Below are positions 23,038-32,081 of a stretch of 64,000 bases of DNA, piece by piece. The position numbers were made by a program, and so were the translations under genes. How positions within the stretch are numbered: position 1 is the stretch's first letter; each line of letters opens with the position of its first letter. The notes beneath the pieces are model-generated. The model ran no database searches. It was not told where the DNA came from and was given only the letters and a program-made list of their open reading frames with translations. The DNA comes from Dyella caseinilytica (GTDB taxonomy: Bacteria; Pseudomonadota; Gammaproteobacteria; Xanthomonadales; Rhodanobacteraceae). Location: positions 4,216,001 to 4,280,000 of the forward strand of contig NZ_CP064030.1 in NCBI RefSeq assembly GCF_016865235.1, read 5' to 3'.

Positions 23038-26000
23038 ATGCGTTGTGTGCTGGCGATCTGCGCGATCTTTAAGGACGAAGCCGCGTATCTGCGCGAATGG
23101 GTCGAGTTCCACCAGCTGATGGGCGTGGAGCGCTTCTACCTTTACAACAACAACAGTTCGGACCGTTATCTCGATGCGCTGCACATGCATATCGAGTCGG
23201 GCGCCGTGGTGCTGCATGAATGGCCGCAGCAGCACGCCCAGTTGCAGGTCTACGAGCACTGCTTGAAAACCCACGGCAAAGAGACCGACTGGCTCGCTTT
23301 CCTGGACGCAGATGAATTCCTGTTCTCGCCCAAGGCGAAACTGCTGCCCGATGTGTTGGCCGACTACGCCGATCATCCGGCGGTTGGCGTCAACTGGGTG
23401 ATGTTTGGTTCGGGCGGGCACAAGCACAAGCCGAAGGGTGGCGTGCTGGAAAATTTCCTGCGCCGTGGTCAGCTCGATGCAGGGCTTCCCTACCCTCATC
23501 TGCTCCGGGCTGATGGCAGCTATCGCCCGGAAAACTCGCATATCAAGAGCATTGTGCAGCCGTCCAAGGTGGAGAGCTGCCCCAATCCCCACTTCATGCT
23601 CTATGCCAACGGTACGCACGCGGTAGACGAGAACCATCAACCGATTGAAGGCCCGTTCACGGCCAAGGTGTCGGTGGAACAGCTGCGTATCAACCACTAT
23701 TGGAGCAAGTCGGAAGAAGAGTGCCTGCACAAGTTCGCCAAGGGCCTCGCCGATGGCAACGGGCGGCGCGACTGGAGCGAATTCCTGGCGCATGAAGAGA
23801 TTCACAAAGGTGTGCACGACGACACCGTGTTGCGTGTGGTCGCGCAGCTGGGCGTTCTGCCGCCCCAGTGGCCGCTGGACACCTTTGTGCGCAACGACGA
23901 AGGTGTGTATCACTCGCCACTGCGCGAGCGGCCGGTACACAGGGCCATTCATGGCACGGCGACCCGCTTGTTCGACGTTATGCACCAGGCAGACGACACC
24001 TGCCTGTATTCCGCTGCATTAGCTAAAGAAATCCACAACCGCACGAGCGCACTGCATCTGTCACCGCGCCGCGCCAATCTGCTGCAGCCGCTCGAAGGCA
24101 TCGCCGCCGGCAGCCGCGTGCTGGACATTGGCTGCGGTGGCGGCGTGCTGGCCCAGGCCTGGATCGAGCGCGGCAGCAGCGTGGATGCGATCGAGTTTGC
24201 GCCGCACTGGGCGCGCGTTGCCGCCGCACGCCTGCGTGATCAACCGAACGCGCGCATCTTCCAGGCCAGCCTGCGCGAACTGGAGCTGCGCGCTGACTAC
24301 GACGTGGTCAGTCTGAACTTCACCAACGACTACGCCGAAGCATGGCCGCGCGGCGAAGCGCTGCGCGAGGCCATCGCCATCGCCGCCACCGCACTGAAGC
24401 CGGGCGGCCTTTTGCTGGTGGCTACCGGCAATCGCCTGGCCGATCCCGGCAACGAAGCACTGCTCACGCGTCACGAACTCGAAACCGCACTGCATGCCAG
24501 CGGACTGTCCCAGGTAGACACGCAACTTGCCTTCCCCGATGCGCAGCTACCGGAGTTGCTGGTTTCCGATGCTGCACTCGCATCGGCACCCGCATTGCGT
24601 ACCGATGAGCTGATTTCGCAGCGCCCGCTGATACGCGACGGTGGCCAGGAGGCCATGCAATGGCAGCGTCACCGCGAAGCTGGCACGCTCGGCCAGTACG
24701 CGCCCGGCCTGTGGCTGATCGCACGCCACGACGGCACGCCCTCTCCGCTGCGTGCTGACGTGCTGGCGCAAAGCTATGTCGACAACCGGATTCCCGCGCT
24801 CAACACCGTCACCGACTACATCCACACGCCAGAAGCGATTCAAGTCGCTCCCCGCTCCTTGCTGGCCGATCAGTATTGGAGCACGGCAGGATTCGAGCAG
24901 TCGCTGGATGCCTATACCTACCCTGCCGGCCGTTCGCTCCTGGTCCAGGTGCGCAAAGCTATTCACGAGCAGCGCACGGATCGGATGATCCATCTGTTGC
25001 GGCAGTGGGGCGCGCTGATCTACGCGCAAGCCGACGATGACGACAAGATCCCCGCCGAGTGGCTGGACGCACTGCCGGCACATATCTATATCGACGACGA
25101 CGGCGGACTGAGCTACCACGGCGGCGAGTGGCGCTCGCGCCAACCGATCGAGAAGCAGATTCCGGTCTACGTCGGTTTGTGGCAGATCGCCTACGAAAGC
25201 GGGTTCGAGAATCTGCTCGGCATCATCTCGCCGATGGAACGCGTGATCTGGCTCTGCAAGCGCCTGATGATCGATGCCTCCGCCGAATGGATTGGACATG
25301 GCCGAACGATCAACGAATCGTTTGCGCGCGAGATCCACGAAGGCGACTGCTGGAACCGCACAGACCGCCATCAGAAAGTGCTGCCTGCCTGGCTGGTTCC
25401 GCCGCCGCCCTCGGATCTGTACAAGAACTGGCAGGCGCAATATCAACTGAGCGAGATCGCCATTGCGCAAGCGATGGAGCGCATTGCTCAGTCCGGCGCG
25501 CCTCGCATCCACGTCATGCTGATCGATTCGGCCAGCGACACGGAAGCCGTTTCGTTGACGCAAGACAGTCTGGATGCTCAGCACTACCCGCATCATCAGC
25601 TCAGCGTGATTTCCGGCGAAGATCAATGGATGGAGCGACTGAACCAGGCCATTACCGCCAGCAACGCGGACTGGATCCAGCTCGCGTACGCAGGTGATAA
25701 GTTGCACGCGGCCACTTTGCTGCTGCTTGCAGAGCGTGTGGCGATGCATTCCGTCCTGAGCGCCGTCTACGTCGACGAAGACACCCACAACCAAGGCACG
25801 TTCGAAAATCCGATCTTCAAGCCGGATATCAATCTCGACATGCTGCGCAGTTATCCCTACGCAGGCCGTGCGTTGGCCTTCAAGCGCGAGCGTTGCGTAG
25901 CCTTGGGTGGCCTGAGCGCAGGCTACGGCGACATGGCCGGTTACGACCTGCTATTCCGGTTATTGGAAGCAGACGGACTGCACGCGATCGGGCACATCGG

Positions 26001-28038
26001 TGAAGTGATGTATCGCGCCGCACTGCCCTATGCGCATTGGCTGGCCTCGGAGACAGCCAAGACGCACAGCGCCACCATCGTCTCCAACCATCTGCAGCGC
26101 ATCGGTGTGCCGCACAAGATGGAGCCCGGTGCACTGCCCGGCTTCAATCGCGTGACATACCAGCACACCCGACAACCGCCGGTATCGATCATCATACCGA
26201 CCAAGGACCAGCTGCCCATCCTCAACGGTCTGCTCGACAGCTTGATGTCGAAAACGACGTATCTCAATTATGAGGTTCTGATCGTCGACAACAACACCGA
26301 GGAACCCGCGGCATGCGCCTATCTGGATGGGATCGAGCGCCTCAACAGCAGCCAACTGCGTGTGTTGCGCTATCCGCATCCGTTCAACTACTCGGCCATC
26401 AATAATTTCGCTGCCAAGCACGCGCGTGGCGAATACCTGATCTTGCTCAACAACGATACCGCCGTACTGCATGGCGACTGGATCGAAGCGCTGCTCAACC
26501 ATGCGCAACGTCCGGAAGTAGGCATCGTCGGTGCCAAGCTGCACTATCCGGACGGACGCATCCAGCATGGCGGCGTGGTCTTGGGTCTGCGTGGTCCCGC
26601 TGATCACCCCTTCATCGGACAGCCGATGGAAGCGGATGGCTATATGCACCGCTTGCGTGTCGACCAGAATTACACGGCAGTCACAGCGGCCTGCCTGATG
26701 ATCCGCAAGTCGGTCTATGAGCAAGTAGGCGGTCTCGACGAGCAGGACTTCAAGGTGTCCTATAACGATGTCGACCTATGCCTGAAGGTGAACAAGGCCG
26801 GCTATCTGACCGTGTGGACACCCTACGCGCGCCTGATGCACGTCGGTAGCGTCAGCCAGACCAAGGTTGACCAGACCGCTCAGGAAGCCAAGCAGAAGCG
26901 CTTCCTGGGCGAACAAAGCGCGATGTACCGCAAATGGTTGCGCCAGCTCGCGCGCGACCCCGCTTACAGCACCAACCTCAGTATCGATGGCATCGGCTTT
27001 GAACTGGATCCACACCGTGCAAAGGGCTGGCAGCCCTTCAGCCAGCCACTGCTGCCGCGTCTGTTTTGCGTCGCCGCCGATTCGCACGGCTGCGGCCATT
27101 ACCGCATCATGCAGCCGTTCTCTTCCATGAAGCGCAGCGGCCTGGCCGAAGGCGTGATCGCCGGTGCTCACCTGTCGCCGGTGGCGATGGAACGTTTCCA
27201 GCCCACCTCGCTGGTGCTGCAACGCCAGGTGACCGACGCGCAGGTCAAACTGCTTGAGAGCTATCGCGACTTCTCACAAGCCTTCAAGGTGTTCGAACTG
27301 GACGATCTGATCCAGCAGATTCCGATCAAGAGCCATTTCCACGGCCTGATGCCCAAGGACATCGTCAAATCCCTGCGCCGCTCACTGTCCACCGTAGACC
27401 GCTTCGTGGTGTCGACGGAGGCCTTGGCCGAACAGTTCCAGGGCTTCCATACCGATATCCGCGTGGTGCTCAATCGCCTGCCTGTGAATTGGTGGGGCGA
27501 CCTGCCGCAAAGCCAACGGCGCGTCGGACGCAAGCCACGCGTAGGTTGGGGCGGCGGCTCCAGCCATCGCGGGGATCTCGAATTGATTGCCGATGTGGTG
27601 CGCGACCTCTCTGACGAAGTGGAATGGGTGTTCTTCGGCATGTGCCCGGAAAAGCTGCGCCCGTATATCCACGAATTCCACAACGGCGTACCGATCGAGG
27701 AATACCCGCACAAGCTGGCTTCGCTGAACCTGGACCTCGCACTCGCCCCGCTGGAAGACAACACCTTCAACGAATGTAAGAGCAACCTTCGCCTGCTCGA
27801 ATACGGTGCCTGCGGCTTCCCGGTGGTATGTACCGACATCATTTGCTACCAGGGCGATCTCCCGGTCACACGTGTCAAGAACCGCTACAAGGAATGGACC
27901 TCAGCGATCCGCATGCACCTGGATGACCTGGACGCCACCGCGAAGATGGGCGACGCATTGCGCGACACCGTACAGCGGGACTGGATGCTTACCGAAGACA
28001 AGCTGTTGAGTTGGCGCAACACATGGCTGCCGAACTGA
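23038..28038 (+). CDS. Giant modular glycosyltransferase/methyltransferase (1666 aa), probable flagellin glycosylation enzyme
   Basis: One uninterrupted frame with several modules. Residues 1-260 resemble a GT92/DUF23-type domain (IFKDEAAYLREWVEFHQLMG; DAD at 90-92). Residues about 340-480 form a SAM methyltransferase (motif I VLDIGCGGG at 361-369). About 500-800 is unassigned. About 820-1010 resembles a degenerate GT2 unit. About 1048-1290 is a GT2 glycosyltransferase (VSIIIPTKDQ; LLNNDTA near 1138). About 1341-1666 is GT4-like, with an E-x-K-S-N-L-R-LLEYGACGFPVV block near 1580-1600. No signal peptide or membrane helix was seen, so it is probably cytosolic. GAGGAAG precedes the ATG. Adjacency to fliC and a sigma-54 promoter suggest it builds or transfers the flagellin glycan; the substrate is unknown. 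Confidence 0.85.
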   Translation: MRCVLAICAIFKDEAAYLREWVEFHQLMGVERFYLYNNNSSDRYLDALHMHIESGAVVLHEWPQQHAQLQVYEHCLKTHGKETDWLAFLDADEFLFSPKAKLLPDVLADYADHPAVGVNWVMFGSGGHKHKPKGGVLENFLRRGQLDAGLPYPHLLRADGSYRPENSHIKSIVQPSKVESCPNPHFMLYANGTHAVDENHQPIEGPFTAKVSVEQLRINHYWSKSEEECLHKFAKGLADGNGRRDWSEFLAHEEIHKGVHDDTVLRVVAQLGVLPPQWPLDTFVRNDEGVYHSPLRERPVHRAIHGTATRLFDVMHQADDTCLYSAALAKEIHNRTSALHLSPRRANLLQPLEGIAAGSRVLDIGCGGGVLAQAWIERGSSVDAIEFAPHWARVAAARLRDQPNARIFQASLRELELRADYDVVSLNFTNDYAEAWPRGEALREAIAIAATALKPGGLLLVATGNRLADPGNEALLTRHELETALHASGLSQVDTQLAFPDAQLPELLVSDAALASAPALRTDELISQRPLIRDGGQEAMQWQRHREAGTLGQYAPGLWLIARHDGTPSPLRADVLAQSYVDNRIPALNTVTDYIHTPEAIQVAPRSLLADQYWSTAGFEQSLDAYTYPAGRSLLVQVRKAIHEQRTDRMIHLLRQWGALIYAQADDDDKIPAEWLDALPAHIYIDDDGGLSYHGGEWRSRQPIEKQIPVYVGLWQIAYESGFENLLGIISPMERVIWLCKRLMIDASAEWIGHGRTINESFAREIHEGDCWNRTDRHQKVLPAWLVPPPPSDLYKNWQAQYQLSEIAIAQAMERIAQSGAPRIHVMLIDSASDTEAVSLTQDSLDAQHYPHHQLSVISGEDQWMERLNQAITASNADWIQLAYAGDKLHAATLLLLAERVAMHSVLSAVYVDEDTHNQGTFENPIFKPDINLDMLRSYPYAGRALAFKRERCVALGGLSAGYGDMAGYDLLFRLLEADGLHAIGHIGEVMYRAALPYAHWLASETAKTHSATIVSNHLQRIGVPHKMEPGALPGFNRVTYQHTRQPPVSIIIPTKDQLPILNGLLDSLMSKTTYLNYEVLIVDNNTEEPAACAYLDGIERLNSSQLRVLRYPHPFNYSAINNFAAKHARGEYLILLNNDTAVLHGDWIEALLNHAQRPEVGIVGAKLHYPDGRIQHGGVVLGLRGPADHPFIGQPMEADGYMHRLRVDQNYTAVTAACLMIRKSVYEQVGGLDEQDFKVSYNDVDLCLKVNKAGYLTVWTPYARLMHVGSVSQTKVDQTAQEAKQKRFLGEQSAMYRKWLRQLARDPAYSTNLSIDGIGFELDPHRAKGWQPFSQPLLPRLFCVAADSHGCGHYRIMQPFSSMKRSGLAEGVIAGAHLSPVAMERFQPTSLVLQRQVTDAQVKLLESYRDFSQAFKVFELDDLIQQIPIKSHFHGLMPKDIVKSLRRSLSTVDRFVVSTEALAEQFQGFHTDIRVVLNRLPVNWWGDLPQSQRRVGRKPRVGWGGGSSHRGDLELIADVVRDLSDEVEWVFFGMCPEKLRPYIHEFHNGVPIEEYPHKLASLNLDLALAPLEDNTFNECKSNLRLLEYGACGFPVVCTDIICYQGDLPVTRVKNRYKEWTSAIRMHLDDLDATAKMGDALRDTVQRDWMLTEDKLLSWRNTWLPN

Positions 28039-28239
28039 GCGTTTGAACTCGCTAGTTCGGATACGAAAATAGGGGCGTCGTTTCGTCCCTCCATCCACGT
28101 CAACGAAACGTGAAAACGGGCCGCTGCTATCGGCACGCTGAACATCTGCGCGCCTGCGAAAAAAGCCGCTCTTTTACGCACATCTCCCCTGTTACATTTC
28201 TCCTTCCGGTAGGCCACTACCATTTCTAGGGGAAACCCC

Positions 28240-28698
28240 ATGCGTACGAAAGCACAACTCATCCACAAAACCGCATTGGCCGGCCTGATTGCCCTCTGCG
28301 TAGCCTCCACCGGCTATGCCCAGACCGCTACGCCTGCCACCGGCCTGGGACAAGCCTGGCCAAACGCCGCCGACCTCAGCAGCAGCCCGAACTGGCACGT
28401 CTACGTGTTCGTCCTCAACGGTGTGAAGTACGTCCAGGTCAATGATTTGAATGGCACCGTACACGCAGCGGTGGGCGTGGCCAATGGCTCGACGTCGGTG
28501 CTTCCGGTGGGTGTCGACTCGCAGAACGTGACGACCTCAGCGACTTCGTCGTCCAGTTCAGCGACACAGACGATCTATAACGATGGCACCACGACAGTGA
28601 CTGCGACGCCGCAAAGCAACGGAACCACGCAATTCAACGCAGTCAGCGCGCAAATGCAAGCCTGTCCGGATCTGTGCAGCGGCGGTGGCGGTGCGTAA
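28240..28698 (+). CDS. Small secreted protein of unknown function
   Basis: 152 residues with a clear signal peptide (basic start, hydrophobic core ALAGLIALCVASTGYA, cleavage about residue 27 at AYAQ-like YAQ-TA). The mature part has a short beta-rich segment (WHVYVFVLNGVKYVQVNDLNG, positions about 51-71), then a Ser/Thr-rich stretch, and ends near two Cys in CPDLCSGGGG. A GGGG-AAA-CCCC mini-hairpin covers the Shine-Dalgarno sequence just before the ATG. It lies 201 bp after the glycosyltransferase on the same strand. I do not recognise the family. Confidence 0.75.
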   Translation: MRTKAQLIHKTALAGLIALCVASTGYAQTATPATGLGQAWPNAADLSSSPNWHVYVFVLNGVKYVQVNDLNGTVHAAVGVANGSTSVLPVGVDSQNVTTSATSSSSSATQTIYNDGTTTVTATPQSNGTTQFNAVSAQMQACPDLCSGGGGA

Positions 28699-28707
28699 TT
28701 ATTGAAG

Positions 28708-30363
28708 CTACTTAACCCATAGGCGCAGGGGAGCGGGGGCGGTCGCCGGCCTCTGCGCCTCTTGCGGCACATCGTGCAACAAAGCAGTGAGCTGTAGCTT
28801 ACCTTTGGGCGTACGCATGTGGAGCACACCATCGAAGATGCTCACGTGGTCGCGCATCTCCGGCAATTCCAGCGCGCTTGCACCCAGCTTTGTCGCAAGG
28901 CGCTGTCGTTCGTCCGAGAAATACACAGCATTGGCAACACCCGTATCATCAAGCACGCCTTCCACGCGAAACACGACCCAGCGCTTGCCATGGGTTTCAC
29001 CGCCACGAAGTACCAACCTGACCCTGTTGCAGGCTAGGCGCGATGTAACGTACACAATGGCTTCGCACACCACCCGATAGGTCGCGGTGAGCACGGATGG
29101 CTCCAAGCGCGTAAAACCGCGCCCGGTTATTTCGCAGCGATAGGCAACGCCAGCCTCATCAAGCGCGCGCGCCACCGTGTCATTAAGCGCCGCTGGCAAT
29201 CCGCGCTCGCGCCACGCCACCGGATGCATGCTTTCCGCAAGCTGATAAACCTGTGTTTGCGCCGCCATCACCTGTTTGTAGAACGCATGACTTTCAATAT
29301 TCGGCACAATGCGGCGCATCTGCTCAAGCAGACGACTATTGGTCACATGGAGCGTACCTGCCAGATACTCCAGCGCTTGCGATGTCTGCCGCATGCGCTG
29401 TTCACCGACCTGCATCGTTTGCCTTGCAAAACGCTGCACATTCAGCGCGCTCTGCCGCTCTTTTTCCTCTTGCATCAGCTGAGCACTGATTCGGGCGCCC
29501 AACACAAACAAGCTGGTGACGCCAATGACCAAAAAAGCCATCGTCGCATAGGATTTGGGATCAAGGCTGTCCTCTAGGGGAATCGGCAGGCAGATACACG
29601 TGATCGCAATAGTTCCGCTTACCGCTGCCGCACGCCAACCATGCCTAAGCGTTAGCCATGCCATGGGAATGAACATGGTGAGCGAGGCGATCTCGTCGAG
29701 CGGCTCCTTTACGACATGCTTCAACCACGCAAGGATAAGAATGGAAGGAATCAACAAAGCGACCGTATCGAGGAATAACCTGCTCGACACTATCTGCCGC
29801 ACTTGTTCTTTAAAATGTCCCGTACGATAGTCAAGCTTCGCCATTACCGCCCATGGCACTACGGTTAATATGGCCAAATAGGGTCCAAGCAGGAAGCAGA
29901 TCGACGCGATGGGAACGCTACTGACGGACCGAGCATGAGTCGGAATGGCTACAGCGTATGCAGTCGTGCTGTATATCATCCCCCCAACGGAACACAGCAA
30001 GACACAAACAAGCAATGCCTTGATATCCACGAAATGTTTGGCCGGGAAAGGCGGCATTCTCTCCCTGCACCACCACACGATAGGCATGATTGGAAGTAAA
30101 GGTGGGATGGATTTAACAATCACCCACGTCCGGCCTAGAGAATCCAAGCACGGGTAAACCTCGTAAAAATTTGGCACAGCTTCGCCGATAAGCAATGCCG
30201 GCCAAAAGCGATAAGGCAGCAGCAGCAAGCAAGCGAGGCGCACGCCAGCATGAATCGGCCAATGCGATGTCGAGAGCGGGTGAATAGCGACATATAGCAA
30301 CGCATATCCGACAGCAACGCCGATCTGCGCTAGCCATTCGCTTTTCCACGATACCTTTGCCAT
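28708..30363 (-). CDS. MASE1-type membrane sensor with a degenerate kinase module
   Basis: 551 residues. The N-terminal two-thirds (about 8-300) has eight or more membrane helices and MASE1-like sequence (HPLSTSHWPIHAGVRLACLLLLPYRFWPALLIGEA, positions about 28-62). It is followed by a coiled-coil linker (about 310-350) and a C-terminal domain that looks like a histidine-kinase DHp plus HATPase fold. The usual phospho-acceptor H-box and the N and G boxes are not recognisable (TYRVVCEAIVYVTSR sits where the N box is expected), so catalysis is doubtful. The MAKVSW start at 30363 has AAGGGG upstream. It converges on the secreted-protein gene with a 9-bp gap. Confidence 0.78.
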   Translation of the reverse strand: MAKVSWKSEWLAQIGVAVGYALLYVAIHPLSTSHWPIHAGVRLACLLLLPYRFWPALLIGEAVPNFYEVYPCLDSLGRTWVIVKSIPPLLPIMPIVWWCRERMPPFPAKHFVDIKALLVCVLLCSVGGMIYSTTAYAVAIPTHARSVSSVPIASICFLLGPYLAILTVVPWAVMAKLDYRTGHFKEQVRQIVSSRLFLDTVALLIPSILILAWLKHVVKEPLDEIASLTMFIPMAWLTLRHGWRAAAVSGTIAITCICLPIPLEDSLDPKSYATMAFLVIGVTSLFVLGARISAQLMQEEKERQSALNVQRFARQTMQVGEQRMRQTSQALEYLAGTLHVTNSRLLEQMRRIVPNIESHAFYKQVMAAQTQVYQLAESMHPVAWRERGLPAALNDTVARALDEAGVAYRCEITGRGFTRLEPSVLTATYRVVCEAIVYVTSRLACNRVRLVLRGGETHGKRWVVFRVEGVLDDTGVANAVYFSDERQRLATKLGASALELPEMRDHVSIFDGVLHMRTPKGKLQLTALLHDVPQEAQRPATAPAPLRLWVK

Positions 30364-30686
30364 GCTCGCGCCCCTTATCGAACAGCTTGTGTGTGCCCGC
30401 CGCGTGGTTACCAAATGAGCCTTGTTATGCGATGGATTATGGAACAATTCCGGGTGTGAATTCGGCGTGAGTCGGACCGCTTCGTCCGATCCCCGTCGTG
30501 GTGCCACGATCCTAAGCGCATCAATGATTTAGCCGCGTCAAATTGTACTCAAGGCGCCGTCAAGATTCATGGCAAATCGTGAAGTGTGTTGTATTTGTGA
30601 AAAGGCGCCATCCGGCCTGGCCATCTATCCGCCCTTGCCCGCCCATCCGACGATGAAGAAGTCGTAAGGAAGTACGACATTCCGCC
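30364..30686. other. Gene-free stretch between the SMR pair and the MASE1 sensor gene
   Basis: About 323 bp. It should hold the promoter of the MASE1 gene at its left end and the 3' end of the mdtJI transcript at its right end. Small dyads are present (TCGGAC/GTCCGA near 30475; GTCGTA/TACGAC near 30663, followed on the minus strand by TTCTTC, a weak terminator candidate). Nothing else was recognised. Confidence 0.5.
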
Positions 30687-31019
30687 TCAACTGAACTTCA
30701 ACAGCACCACGCCGGCCATGATCAGGAACAGCCCCAGCCAGCCCGTCGGCCGCAGGCGTTCGCCGAACAAGGTGATGCCGAAGATAGCCGTGGCGATCAA
30801 CCCCACGCCACCCCAAATGCCGTAAGCCACCGAAAGCTGAATGCCCTTGATCGCGTAGCTCAACGCCGTAAACGCAGCCAGCGCGCACAGGATGGCGGTG
30901 ACGGCGGGCAGCTTCCGCCTAAAGCCTTCGGAACATTTCATCAGCACGTTGGCGGCGATTTCCAGCGCGATAGCGATGGCCAGATACAGCAAATGGATAG
31001 GCGCGAAGTCAGGCAGCAT
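30687..31019 (-). CDS. mdtI: SMR-family efflux subunit MdtI
   Basis: 110-residue four-helix small multidrug-resistance protein closely resembling E. coli MdtI: EIAANVLMKCSEGFRRKLP (about 19-37) contains the essential membrane Glu, and GIQLSVAYGIWGG is diagnostic. It pairs with MdtJ as a heterodimer; the E. coli pair exports spermidine. The start (MLPDFAP) overlaps the end of mdtJ by 11 bp. Confidence 0.93.
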   Translation of the reverse strand: MLPDFAPIHLLYLAIAIALEIAANVLMKCSEGFRRKLPAVTAILCALAAFTALSYAIKGIQLSVAYGIWGGVGLIATAIFGITLFGERLRPTGWLGLFLIMAGVVLLKFS

Positions 31020-31374
31020 GACTGCCTCCCGCGCCCTTGGCATGCGGCTTTTCCTCGGTGCCGTGTTCCAACAACACAATGCCGGCGATGATCACGGTGA
31101 TCGCCACGATTTTCAGCACGCCTAGCGTTTCCGCAAACAGCCATGCGCTGCATAGCGTGATGAGCACCAACCCGAGGCTTTCCCACGCGCCGTAGGCCAC
31201 GGCCAATGGAATGCGTGCTATCGCCAAGGCCAGCGTGGTGTAGGAAAGCACCAGCATCACATACATCACGCCCAGTCCCAGCAGATGGGCGTTGTGGCTG
31301 TGGCCGTATTTCATGGCCAGCGTGCCGATGACTTCCGTGATGATGGCGCATGCCATGTACAGCCAGTGACGCAT
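31009..31374 (-). CDS. mdtJ: SMR-family efflux subunit MdtJ
   Basis: 121-residue partner of MdtI, with four membrane helices and the family motifs IITEVIGTLAMKYG (about 11-24) and IPLAVAYGAWESLG (about 55-68). The hydrophilic His/Lys/Gly-rich C-terminal tail is also typical of MdtJ. It is the first gene of a two-gene operon within the accessory block and has no evident link to the flagellum. Confidence 0.93.
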   Translation of the reverse strand: MRHWLYMACAIITEVIGTLAMKYGHSHNAHLLGLGVMYVMLVLSYTTLALAIARIPLAVAYGAWESLGLVLITLCSAWLFAETLGVLKIVAITVIIAGIVLLEHGTEEKPHAKGAGGSHAA

Positions 31375-31698
31375 GGACGGGCTCCTTCTGACCGATCCTG
31401 CTTTGACGGCGTTTGGGTACTAAATGCCAACGAGCTACTTACCAAAAACCAAAGCCACTAAGCACCGACGCCAGGTTCGTCGCGTCTTGGTGCAATCCAG
31501 CACAGGAATGCCCGCCTGACCAGTAGGCATCCATGGGCGGCTCTTCATCCTTCATCTGAGTCAGGACTCGCACCTTGTAAGCCTGCTCTTACGAGTGTCC
31601 TGCCTTATACGGCGACTGTCAGGCCCGATTATTCTGACAGTATTCGCCCGCGTGATTGAAATAGGCTCGAAAATCCGCCTGGATCAAGAGCGAAAGCA
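31375..31698. other. Gene-free stretch between mdtJ and the type VI cargo island
   Basis: About 324 bp, expected to hold the mdtJI promoter and the left edge of the cargo island. An imperfect nested hairpin lies near 31572-31608 (GGACTCG...CGAGTGTCC around GTAAG/CTTAC). I looked for a guanidine-type riboswitch (paired ACGR-loop hairpins) upstream of mdtJ and did not see one. Confidence 0.45.
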
Positions 31699-32073
31699 AT
31701 GCCTTATGACAAAGTCGGCGCAGCCAATTACGCAGATAGCCATGCTGAAACCGGCAGCAGAAGGCGGTGTGCTGCCTATGCGCGTAGGGCTATTGAGTGG
31801 GGAGGCATTCAACTTAGTACTACGGGAAGCGCGAAGGACTATGGTCCAAGCCTCTTAGCGGCTGGATTTTATGAAGTAAACACCAGCGCATTTCAAAAAG
31901 GGGATGTCGCCGTAATTCAGCCCGTCGCTGGTCATGATGACGGACACATGGCTATTTTCGATGGGACACAATGGGTGTCCGACTTTAAGCAGAAAATCGG
32001 TCCCGAAGGTTTCTATCCTGGTCCGGAATACAGAAGTGCACGCCCGGCGTACAAGATTTATCGTCACGATTGA
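31699..32073 (+). CDS. CHAP-like peptidoglycan amidase, candidate type VI effector
   Basis: 124 residues of compact CHAP / NlpC-like fold: catalytic Cys24 in RRRCAAYARRAIEWGG, then SAKDYGPSLLAAGF, and His83 in HDDGHMAIFDG. There is no signal peptide, as expected for a T6SS-delivered cell-wall hydrolase. The next gene overlaps its stop region and encodes a secreted DUF3828-like protein, the layout of an effector-immunity pair, and an hcp gene follows 1.2 kb downstream. The ribosome-binding site is weak. Family assignment is by motif, and enzymatic specificity is not known. Confidence 0.75.
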   Translation: MPYDKVGAANYADSHAETGSRRRCAAYARRAIEWGGIQLSTTGSAKDYGPSLLAAGFYEVNTSAFQKGDVAVIQPVAGHDDGHMAIFDGTQWVSDFKQKIGPEGFYPGPEYRSARPAYKIYRHD

Positions 32074-32081
32074 GGGATCGT

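Noticed and set aside
23014..25794. Long minus-strand ORFs (323 and 415 residues) opposite the glycosyltransferase gene
   Set aside because: Antisense shadows of a GC-rich gene; no family motifs and no ribosome-binding sites, while the plus frame carries clear domains.
30150..30190. GCCGATAA on the plus strand near 30185 resembling a sigma-28 -10 box
   Set aside because: Lies inside the MASE1 gene on the opposite strand, the -35 spacing is one base off, and no gene follows it.
31375..31600. Guanidine or other riboswitch upstream of the SMR pair
   Set aside because: The paired ACGR-loop hairpins of mini-ykkC and other known folds were not found on the minus strand.
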